Under the pieces are notes generated by a model. The model saw only the letters and a program-made list of their open reading frames with translations, had not been told where the DNA came from and did no database searches. The position numbers and the translations under genes were made by a program. A DNA stretch of 5,378 nucleotides from an uncultured Eubacteriales bacterium (GTDB lineage Bacteria > Bacillota > Clostridia > Lachnospirales > Lachnospiraceae), in assembly GCA_902783795.1 (NCBI GenBank), contig CACZSO010000027.1, forward strand, positions 1-5,378, in the 5' to 3' direction. This document shows, one piece after another, positions 1 through 5,378 of this stretch; the first letter of the stretch is position 1, and each line of letters starts with the position of its first letter.

Positions 1-707
1 AAACCGTAAACAGGCAAAGCCCCGGGCTCAGACTTATATGGGTCATACACATAATAATACCGGTCCTCTTCTTCTGTCCTGACCTGAAGGAGATCCGACT
101 TTTCATACATGATGAGCTGTCCCGGACTTCCTTCATAGGTCAGAACCAGCGCCATGTTATCAGGCTCTACCTCTTCTGCGGATGCCTCATAAAAGACCAA
201 GCTCTCCGTTTCTATCCGGGAAAGACAGTTCAGGTAAAAGGTCAGATTCAAAAGGTCTTCTGTCGTTAAAAACTTAACGCTGTTTTCGCCCTCTCTTAAC
301 GGGAAGCGTTTGATCAGCAGTTCGTCCTCATGCTGAAAGAACTGATCCACCAGAGCATAATAGCTTTCGGAAAGCTCCGTTTTGGTTCTCACGGCCCGGG
401 GTTCTTTCGTTTCTTTTGTTTCTATTGATTCTTCCGTTTCTTCCCGGAGGGATGATGACACTGTTTCAGGATCGCTTTCCGAAAGTGTCTCTTCATAACT
501 GCTGCTGCCCGCGAGTCCCGTTTCCTCATCAGGCTTCAGGATCCCGGGCAGAATGAAAATACCGGCCAGGATAACGGCCGCTGCCGCGGCCAGCATAATA
601 AAGGGGCGGATATTCCACCGTTTTTTTCCGGCCCTTAACTCATTTGCCTCTGTCAAAAGATCTTCACCGATTTTATTTAATGCATTGCTTATTTTTTCCG
701 CCTTCAT
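1..707 (-). CDS. Putative membrane-bound anti-sigma factor, partner of the ECF sigma factor (C-terminus outside window)
   Basis: Translating the minus strand from the ATG at 707 gives an open frame with no stop for 235 codons, to the left window edge, so the gene is truncated at its 3' end by the window. Residues 1-35 are short, polar and basic near the end (AGKKRWNIRP). Residues 36-57 form one hydrophobic helix (FIMLAAAAAVILAGIF onward). Residues 58-112 are a low-complexity linker rich in Glu, Ser and Thr, followed by a more ordered, acidic and Tyr-rich region. The layout predicts N-in, C-out topology. The start codon overlaps the sigma factor stop (ATGA), and AAGGAGG within the last sigma codons can serve as ribosome binding site, so the two genes are translationally coupled. 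By position and topology it is probably the anti-sigma factor that holds the sigma factor at the membrane until a signal arrives. No zinc-binding HxxxCxxC motif is present. The extracytoplasmic part is not one I recognise, so the function is inferred from context. Confidence 0.75.
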   Translation of the reverse strand, partial: MKAEKISNALNKIGEDLLTEANELRAGKKRWNIRPFIMLAAAAAVILAGIFILPGILKPDEETGLAGSSSYEETLSESDPETVSSSLREETEESIETKETKEPRAVRTKTELSESYYALVDQFFQHEDELLIKRFPLREGENSVKFLTTEDLLNLTFYLNCLSRIETESLVFYEASAEEVEPDNMALVLTYEGSPGQLIMYEKSDLLQVRTEEEDRYYYVYDPYKSEPGALPVYG

Positions 708-1264
708 AACACAAAGCCCTCCTTTTTCAGATATTCCTTCAGCTTTTTCCTCACCGTATACAAAAGATTTCGGACCCGCCGTTCGTTAGTCCCCAGATAT
801 CCGGCTATCTCCTTCAGCGAATCCGTGTAATAATACCGGCAGAGAAAAGCGGTCCTGGCCTCCTTAGACAGCGTGCGAAGAAACCGATCGATGGCATCCT
901 CCAGAAGCTTCCCTTCCACGATCTCTTCTGTATCAGTCTTATCCGGAATGCATTCTTCCAGTTCTTCCAGAGACACCAGATAGGTATCTGGGCTCCGTTT
1001 CTTTCTGTGCCGGCTCCGCCAGATATCGATGGCTCCGGATCTGGCGATCCCGGACAGGTAGGCCCCCAGGTGAACAGGGCGCTTATCCGGCATGGTGCAC
1101 CAGGCTTTAAAGTAAGTATCGTTGATTACTTCCCGGCTGTCTTCGGTATCCTTCAGGATGTTTTCGGCAATCTTCAGAAGCCACAGTCCGTATTTCTTTT
1201 CCGTCTCACTGATCGCCTGTTCATTTCGCTGCCAGTAAAGCTCTACGATCTTCTCATCTTCCAT
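704..1264 (-). CDS. ECF-type RNA polymerase sigma factor (sigma-70 family)
   Basis: This 186-residue protein has the two-domain layout and length of an extracytoplasmic-function sigma factor, which directs core RNA polymerase to a small regulon. Residues about 15-88 are sigma region 2: the TEKKYG segment, then EDSREVINDTYFKAW (core binding and -10 recognition), then LGAYLSGIARSGAIDIWRSR. After a variable acidic linker (about 95-120), residues 122-180 are region 4. Its helix-turn-helix, SLKEIAGYLGTNERRVRNLL (149-168), would read the -35 element, followed by a basic tail. Region 3 is absent, as expected for ECF factors. The ETEKKYG and NDTYxKAW signatures resemble a large group of clostridial ECF factors whose targets are mostly unknown. 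The start at 1264 is supported by AAAGGAGG eight bases upstream. The gene overlaps the downstream membrane-protein gene by four bases. The family call is secure; regulon and signal cannot be read from the sequence. Confidence 0.93.
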   Translation of the reverse strand: MEDEKIVELYWQRNEQAISETEKKYGLWLLKIAENILKDTEDSREVINDTYFKAWCTMPDKRPVHLGAYLSGIARSGAIDIWRSRHRKKRSPDTYLVSLEELEECIPDKTDTEEIVEGKLLEDAIDRFLRTLSKEARTAFLCRYYYTDSLKEIAGYLGTNERRVRNLLYTVRKKLKEYLKKEGFVL

Positions 1265-1272
1265 AAAGCTCT

Positions 1273-1280
1273 CCTCCTTT
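1273..1280 (-). promoter_or_regulatory. Ribosome binding site of the ECF sigma gene
   Basis: AAAGGAGG on the minus strand lies eight bases before the ATG at 1264. This near-perfect Shine-Dalgarno sequence fixes the start of the sigma gene. Confidence 0.85.
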
Positions 1281-1292
1281 CCTACCTAATAT

Positions 1293-1318
1293 GACGCCGA
1301 AGGTAAATCTTTGTCTTA
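1293..1318 (-). promoter_or_regulatory. Candidate ECF-type promoter for the sigma/anti-sigma operon
   Basis: On the minus strand TAAGAC (1318-1313) is followed after exactly 16 bases by CGTC (1296-1293). Many Gram-positive ECF promoters have a -35 near TGAAAC and a -10 near CGTC or CGTA at this spacing, so the match is 4 of 6 at -35 and 4 of 4 at -10. Initiation would fall near 1285, giving a leader of about 20 bases that contains the ribosome binding site. This would fit positive autoregulation, which is common for ECF operons. An overlapping but weaker sigma-A reading exists (AAGACA, 18 bases, CATATT). The motifs are short and the call is tentative. Confidence 0.4.
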
Positions 1319-1330
1319 TGAAATATCGAT

Positions 1331-1368
1331 AAAATATAAGAAAAGCCCAGGCTATTAGAACCCGGGCT
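1331..1368 (-). terminator. Intrinsic terminator after hemZ
   Basis: On the minus strand AGCCCGGG (1368-1361) pairs with CCTGGGCT (1351-1344) across a nine-base loop, giving eight pairs of which one is G-U. The stem is followed by a T-rich tract, TTTCTTATATTTT. It begins eight bases past the hemZ stop codon and lies upstream of the ECF promoter candidate, so it separates the rel-hemZ unit from the sigma operon. Confidence 0.85.
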
Positions 1369-1376
1369 ATGAAGGA

Positions 1377-2816
1377 TCATCTGTCCTCAAAAAACAGCTT
1401 GTTTTTCCGCTCGATCATCTGATCGATATTTTCCATGTAAATATCCACGTTTTTCACATTCTCCGCCCGCGTGATCAAGGAGCTGTCATGACGCACCCGC
1501 TTTGATGTGGCCCCGGCGCCGCAGGCCAGGATGGATTCCACTTCTTCCATGATCAGGATATTATAGATCCCTTCCGTGCCTTCCTTCGCGTACCCCACAT
1601 TTTCCTGGTTCCCGGCCATGTTTTTCTGCCGGTACAGATAGTAGGGATACAGCCCGATGCCCTCAAGCTTTTTCCGGCACATCTCCATGACGTCGTCAGA
1701 ATTTTGGATCCGCATATCCCGGTAGATGGATTTCTCCAGATTCAGCCGGGCAGCCCGCTTAATGGCCAGGGAATGGATGGTCACATTTTCCGGACGCAGC
1801 CTCACGATCTCATCCATGGTCGCTTCCACATCCTTTTCATCTTCACCCGGAAGCCCCACGATGAGATCCATATTGATGACGGAAAAGCCGGCCTTCCGGG
1901 CCATTTCATAAGCCTTCCTGACATCTTCCACGGTGTGGCGCCGGCCTATAAGATCCAGGGTCTTCTGATGCATGGTCTGGGGGTTCACGGAAAGCCGGCT
2001 CACCGGGAATTCGCGCAAAGCCTTCAGTTTTTCTTCCGTAATACTGTCCGGCCGGCCGCCTTCCACCGTCCACTCCAAAAGATGAGAAACATCGAAATGT
2101 TCCATGATAAAACCACACAGCCTTCTTAGTTCATCCGCTTCCAGCGTCGTGGGCGTCCCGCCGCCGAAATAGACGGTATCCAGCCGCTTATCCTTAAACT
2201 GCTCTGCCGTCCACAAAAGCTCCTTTTCTAAAGCATCCAAATACTCTCCCACCCGGTCCTGATACTTCTTCAGAGGGTAAGAGGTGAAGCTGCAGTACAG
2301 GCAGGTGGTGGGACAGAAGGGGATGCCGATGTACAGGCTGTACCCTTTTTCTGTATCGACTTTCTTAAGAAGTTTCAGTTCTCTCTCAGCAATAGAAACT
2401 GCCAGTTCTGCCTTATCTTCTGTGACCAGGTAGTCTGTCTTAAGATGCCGCAAAGCCTCTTCCCGGCTTTTTCCTTCCTGGATATCTGCCATGGGAAGTT
2501 TTACAGGCCGGATGCCGGTCAATGACCCCCAGGGCAGGATCTTATCCTGATTTGCTTCGCTCAGGATATGGTACAAAGCCCGTTTTACCTGGTTTTTCGC
2601 TTCTGTCCTCTCCGGATCCAGAAACACCCGTCTCTCTTTTATAAGATCTGCCGTTTCAAAACGGATCAGACAGCTTTTCTCGTTCTCATAAGTAATATAA
2701 AGGCCTTCCGCATCCTCGGCATCCGGATCTGTATTAAAATCCTGCCAGGGATAGAAGGCCATTAAAAGACCCCGGATATCGTACTCGAATAAAGGGTCGT
2801 TCATGATCAGCTTCAT
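1377..2816 (-). CDS. hemZ: HemZ-type radical SAM protein (coproporphyrinogen dehydrogenase-like)
   Basis: This 479-residue protein belongs to the HemN/HemW/HemZ group of radical SAM proteins. An N-terminal region specific to HemZ includes PWGSLTGIRPVKL (95-107). The radical SAM core starts at IGIPFCPTTCLYCSF (163-177), where C168, C172 and C175 form the CxxxCxxC site for a 4Fe-4S cluster. The SAM-binding GGGTPTTL follows at 218-225, then TVEGGRPDSIT (250-260), MDLIVGLPGE (316-325) and the C-terminal signature RQKNMAGNQENVGYAK (396-411). Family annotation is oxygen-independent oxidation of coproporphyrinogen III in haem synthesis. However, the Cys two residues after the cluster motif that is typical of true HemN enzymes is Ser-Phe here, as in HemW haem chaperones, so the actual activity is uncertain. 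The start at 2816 has GGGAG six bases upstream. The gene follows rel by 53 bases without a terminator, suggesting co-transcription, and ends at its own terminator. No other haem gene is visible. Confidence 0.9.
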   Translation of the reverse strand: MKLIMNDPLFEYDIRGLLMAFYPWQDFNTDPDAEDAEGLYITYENEKSCLIRFETADLIKERRVFLDPERTEAKNQVKRALYHILSEANQDKILPWGSLTGIRPVKLPMADIQEGKSREEALRHLKTDYLVTEDKAELAVSIAERELKLLKKVDTEKGYSLYIGIPFCPTTCLYCSFTSYPLKKYQDRVGEYLDALEKELLWTAEQFKDKRLDTVYFGGGTPTTLEADELRRLCGFIMEHFDVSHLLEWTVEGGRPDSITEEKLKALREFPVSRLSVNPQTMHQKTLDLIGRRHTVEDVRKAYEMARKAGFSVINMDLIVGLPGEDEKDVEATMDEIVRLRPENVTIHSLAIKRAARLNLEKSIYRDMRIQNSDDVMEMCRKKLEGIGLYPYYLYRQKNMAGNQENVGYAKEGTEGIYNILIMEEVESILACGAGATSKRVRHDSSLITRAENVKNVDIYMENIDQMIERKNKLFFEDR

Positions 2817-2869
2817 AAAAAGCTCCCAAAATGTATAATAAAAACTTACAGCATGTCAGCAGCAAAGAA

Positions 2870-5176
2870 TCATCCGCCGGTGCTTCTCTGGATATCGATA
2901 ACACCGTTTACCTGTCTCAGCCGTCCTATAAGATGGTTCAGTTCTTCGATGGAACGGATCTCAAAGCTCATGGTGATGGTGGCCGTCCCCTGCTTATTCA
3001 CCCGGGATGTGGCCGCCTGGATATCGATGCCCTCTTCTGTCATGATCTTTGTGAGTTCCGCAAACATACCTATCCGGTTATTGCAGAAAATGGTGATGGA
3101 TGAGCCGTACAATGTCCCGGCATCCGGTTCATCGGACCAGTCGGCGGAGATCAGGCGCACTTTCTCTTCCGGCGGCAGGCTGATGATATTCTGGCAGTCC
3201 GTGCGGTGGATGGTGATGCCGCGGCCTCTGGTGATATAGCCCACGATCTCATCCCCTGGCACCGGGTTGCAGCAGCGGGAAAAACGGACAGAAAGATCAT
3301 GTAAGCCCTGCACTACGATGCCCCGGTTATATTTCGAGGTCCGGACATGGCCCTTTGAGTTCTCCTCGATAGCCTTCAGGATGTCCTCATCCGTCATGCT
3401 CCCGGCCTTATCCTTCTTTTCCGCTTCCACCATCCAGTTGACGATGGTGCCTTCTTTCATGCCGCCGTGTCCCACAGACGCCATCAAAGCATCCCAGTCC
3501 ACATACCGGTATTTCTTCAGGACCCCTTTCACAAGTTCCGGCTTCATAAGCTCCTGGGCGTTGATGCCGTGGCTCTTACAGTAGTTTAAGAAAGCGTCCT
3601 TGCCCCGCTGGGTGTTCTCCTCCTTATTCTGAGCCCTGAACCAGGCATTGATCTTATTCTTTGCCTGGGAAGATTTGACGATCTTCAGCCAGTCCCGGGA
3701 GGGTCCGCGGGAATTCTGGGAAGTGATGATCTCTACCCGGTCACCATTCTGCAGCTGGTATTCGATCGGGACTAAAGATCCGTTTACCTTCGCGCCTACC
3801 ATGCGGTTGCCTACAGCCGAATGGATGGCATAGGCAAAGTCCACGGTCGTGGAGCCGGCGGGCAATGATTTCACTTCCCCGCGGGGCGTGAAGCAGTAGA
3901 CCGCATTCGAATACAGATCGAAGTCATCCTTCAGAAGGTCCACGAACTCTCTGGAATCCGAAGTCTGCCAGTCCATGATGGATCTCAGCCACTGCAGTTT
4001 AGCCTCTTCCTCGTCTTTTCCGGCCTCCACCGATCCCTGTTCCTTATATTTCCAGTGGGCTGCGATACCGTACTCCGCGGTCCGGTGCATCTCAAAGGTC
4101 CGGATCTGGATCTCGAACGGCAGACCGGACCGGTCCATGACGGTGGTGTGCAGGGACTGGTACATGTTCTGCTTAGGCATGGCGATATAATCTTTAAACC
4201 GGCCGGGAAGCGGTGTGTACATATCATGGACCACACCTAAGACAGCATAGCACTCCATGACATTATTCACCAGGATACGGATGGCAAAAAGATCATAGAT
4301 CTCTTCAAAGGCTTTATTCTGCTGCAGCATCTTCTTGTAAATGCTGAACAGATGCTTCACCCTGCCGAAGATCTCATTTTTGATCCCTGCTTTTTCCAGG
4401 GCTGTCTGCAGTTCATCCTTCTTATCACTGATAAAGCTGTCCCGCTGAGGTGCGTTCAATGTCAGTTTCCGGGAAAGATCCGCGAAAACTTCCGGCTCCA
4501 GGATGGCCAGTGACCGGTCATCCAGCTCCACTTTAATGGCAGAAATTCCCAGCCGGGAAGCGATGGGGGAAAATATCTCCATAGTCTCCCTGGCTTTTTC
4601 TTTCTGCGTTTCCGGCGACCAGAACTGAGCCGTCCGCATATTGTGCAGCCGGTCTGCCAGCTTCACTAAGATCACCCGGATATCCCGGGCCATGGCCATG
4701 AACATCTTCCGGAGATTCTCCGCCTGGATATCCTCCTTATCCATGCCCCAGTCGATCTTAGTCAGCTTTGTGACACCGTCCACCAGCTCCGCGATCTCTT
4801 TGCCGAATTCCTGGACCACCTGCTCATAAGTCATGGCCGTGTCTTCCAATACATCGTGCAAAAGGCCTGCCACGATGGATTCCTTATCCAGCTCCAGTTC
4901 CGCCAATATCAGCGCCACATTCAAAGGATGGACGATGTACGGTTCCCCTGATCTTCTTAACTGGTTCCCATGAGCCTCTCCGGCCATGTGGTAAGCCTTC
5001 TCGATCAGCGAGAAATCCTCAGAGGGGTGATAGGACTGGATCTCTCGGATCAGCCGCTCAAAAAGTACGTCAGGCGCTGTAAAGTCAGCCGGCTTTTCTA
5101 TTTCCATTTCCGGCTTCAGTGTATCGTCTATATTAATATCGTTCAGCGTAAGATCGTAAGAATGATCAGAAGCCAT
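2870..5176 (-). CDS. relA: Bifunctional (p)ppGpp synthetase/hydrolase Rel (RelA/SpoT family)
   Basis: Rel makes (p)ppGpp from ATP and GTP or GDP, and degrades it, setting the stringent response to amino-acid starvation at the ribosome. The 768-residue protein is full length. After an acidic N-terminal stretch of about 30 residues comes the HD hydrolase domain: H83, H107-D108 with E111-D112 (LLHDVLEDT) and D175 (KLADRLHNMRT), all intact. The synthetase domain spans about 268-382, with D295 (IYDLFAIR), RFKD at 326-329 and E355 in EIQIRT. RFKD rather than the ExDD of monofunctional RelA marks the bifunctional class. Then come TGS (about 425-486, VDFAYAIHSAVGNRMVGAKV), a helical region, a zinc-finger-like segment (C635-C636, H657, C661) and a C-terminal ACT domain (about 692-766). 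I chose the ATG at 5176 because AAAGGAGGGG precedes it by seven bases; the longer in-frame start at 5242 lies inside the upstream terminator. Probably the first gene of an operon with hemZ. Confidence 0.97.
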   Translation of the reverse strand: MASDHSYDLTLNDINIDDTLKPEMEIEKPADFTAPDVLFERLIREIQSYHPSEDFSLIEKAYHMAGEAHGNQLRRSGEPYIVHPLNVALILAELELDKESIVAGLLHDVLEDTAMTYEQVVQEFGKEIAELVDGVTKLTKIDWGMDKEDIQAENLRKMFMAMARDIRVILVKLADRLHNMRTAQFWSPETQKEKARETMEIFSPIASRLGISAIKVELDDRSLAILEPEVFADLSRKLTLNAPQRDSFISDKKDELQTALEKAGIKNEIFGRVKHLFSIYKKMLQQNKAFEEIYDLFAIRILVNNVMECYAVLGVVHDMYTPLPGRFKDYIAMPKQNMYQSLHTTVMDRSGLPFEIQIRTFEMHRTAEYGIAAHWKYKEQGSVEAGKDEEEAKLQWLRSIMDWQTSDSREFVDLLKDDFDLYSNAVYCFTPRGEVKSLPAGSTTVDFAYAIHSAVGNRMVGAKVNGSLVPIEYQLQNGDRVEIITSQNSRGPSRDWLKIVKSSQAKNKINAWFRAQNKEENTQRGKDAFLNYCKSHGINAQELMKPELVKGVLKKYRYVDWDALMASVGHGGMKEGTIVNWMVEAEKKDKAGSMTDEDILKAIEENSKGHVRTSKYNRGIVVQGLHDLSVRFSRCCNPVPGDEIVGYITRGRGITIHRTDCQNIISLPPEEKVRLISADWSDEPDAGTLYGSSITIFCNNRIGMFAELTKIMTEEGIDIQAATSRVNKQGTATITMSFEIRSIEELNHLIGRLRQVNGVIDIQRSTGG

Positions 5177-5183
5177 ACTTCTT

Positions 5184-5193
5184 CCCCTCCTTT
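5184..5193 (-). promoter_or_regulatory. Ribosome binding site deciding the rel start
   Basis: AAAGGAGGGG on the minus strand lies seven bases before the ATG at 5176. It rules against the 22-codon longer open frame beginning at 5242 and the ATG at 5200, both of which would place this site inside the coding sequence. Confidence 0.88.
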
Positions 5194-5213
5194 CATACAT
5201 TCCTGAAAAATAA

Positions 5214-5242
5214 AGTATACAACATTCCGGACAAAAAAACAA
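5214..5242 (-). promoter_or_regulatory. Candidate sigma-A promoter of rel
   Basis: On the minus strand TTGTTT (5242-5237) and TATACT (5219-5214) are separated by 17 bases. The -10 matches the TATAAT consensus at 5 of 6 positions; the -35 keeps only TTG. Initiation would fall near 5207, giving a leader of about 30 bases with a strong ribosome binding site. The -35 lies inside the T-tract of the preceding terminator, so terminator and promoter are stacked. This is a pattern match only. Confidence 0.5.
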
Positions 5243-5267
5243 GACCGGCGAGCTTCCCTCGCCGGCC
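5232..5267 (-). terminator. Intrinsic terminator between the right-edge gene and rel
   Basis: On the minus strand GGCCGGCGAG (5267-5258) pairs with CTCGCCGGTC (5252-5243) across the five-base loop GGAAG: ten pairs, one of them U-G. The stem is followed at once by TTGTTTTTTTG. This is a strong, GC-rich terminator, and it ends transcription of the gene whose stop codon is at 5309-5311. Confidence 0.93.
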
Positions 5268-5308
5268 TAAATCATAGTTTTTTTACGGTTTTTTGTGTTT
5301 TTCTTCCT

Positions 5309-5378
5309 TTACAGCTCGTACATCAGGATGTGAAGGCCATCCTCCATGCCATGTCCCTCCCCCATGAACTTGCGGGTA
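5309..5378 (-). CDS. C-terminal end of an unidentified protein (partial)
   Basis: The minus-strand frame running from the right window edge to a TAA at 5311-5309 encodes 22 residues ending GMEDGLHILMYEL. The frame is favoured because its residues look like an ordinary protein C-terminus and its stop sits about 40 bases before the strong terminator. One other frame is also open to a stop at 5282-5284 (ending AVKEEKHKKP), but its composition is Gly-, Trp- and Lys-rich and less natural. Too little is visible to name a family. In related bacteria apt is often upstream of rel, but this tail does not look like the Apt C-terminus I know. Confidence 0.55.
   Translation of the reverse strand, partial: TRKFMGEGHGMEDGLHILMYEL

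Noticed and set aside
553..789. Plus-strand open frame across the start of the membrane-protein gene
   Set aside because: It overlaps the ATGA junction of two well-supported minus-strand genes in antisense, has no recognisable domain and reads as a shadow frame.
1265..1376. Possible riboswitch or small RNA in the hemZ-sigma gap
   Set aside because: The 112 bases are accounted for by the hemZ terminator, the promoter candidate and the sigma ribosome binding site; no further conserved-looking structure was seen.
2832..2859. Possible internal promoter before hemZ (CTGACA, 16 bases, TATACA on the minus strand)
   Set aside because: The -10 match is only 4 of 6 and initiation would fall on the hemZ ribosome binding site, leaving about ten bases of leader. 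Read-through from rel is simpler.
2853..3239. Plus-strand open frame of 128 codons opposite the rel 3' end
   Set aside because: It lies wholly antisense to the rel gap and ACT/zinc-finger coding region, has low-information composition and no ribosome binding site of note.
5177..5242. Longer rel start giving 22 extra residues (MFFCPECCILYF...)
   Set aside because: It begins inside the upstream terminator's T-tract and overlaps the promoter candidate, it lacks a ribosome binding site, and AAAGGAGGGG is correctly placed for the ATG at 5176.

Overview
The window reads as chromosomal DNA from a low-to-moderate GC Gram-positive anaerobe, most likely class Clostridia and probably Lachnospiraceae. 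This rests on strong AAAGGAGG ribosome binding sites, a bifunctional Rel protein, a HemZ-type radical SAM protein next to it, and an ECF sigma factor of a kind common in that family. The assignment is made from recalled protein character, not from a search. All credible genes lie on the minus strand, so transcription runs from high to low coordinates.

Reading in the direction of transcription, the right edge (5309-5378) holds the last 22 codons of an unidentified gene. It is closed by a strong intrinsic terminator (5232-5267). A sigma-A-like promoter candidate overlaps the terminator's T-tract and would drive a short leader into rel (2870-5176). Rel is a full-length (p)ppGpp synthetase/hydrolase with both catalytic domains and all regulatory domains. 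After 53 bases with no terminator comes hemZ (1377-2816), a radical SAM protein of the coproporphyrinogen-dehydrogenase-like family, probably co-transcribed with rel. A second clear terminator (1331-1368) ends this unit.

The leftmost unit is separate. An ECF sigma factor gene (704-1264) overlaps by ATGA a gene for a single-pass membrane protein (1-707, running off the left edge). The second protein has the build of a cognate anti-sigma factor: a short basic cytoplasmic segment, one membrane helix and an acidic extracytoplasmic region. A candidate ECF-type promoter, TAAGAC-N16-CGTC, lies just upstream of the sigma gene and may allow autoregulation.

Together the window joins a housekeeping stringent-response locus to a probable envelope-stress or signal-sensing sigma/anti-sigma module. 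No RNA gene, mobile element, CRISPR array or repeat family was seen. No intergenic stretch exceeds about 130 bases. I found no convincing undescribed system. The least understood parts are the sigma/membrane-protein pair and the true substrate of the HemZ protein.
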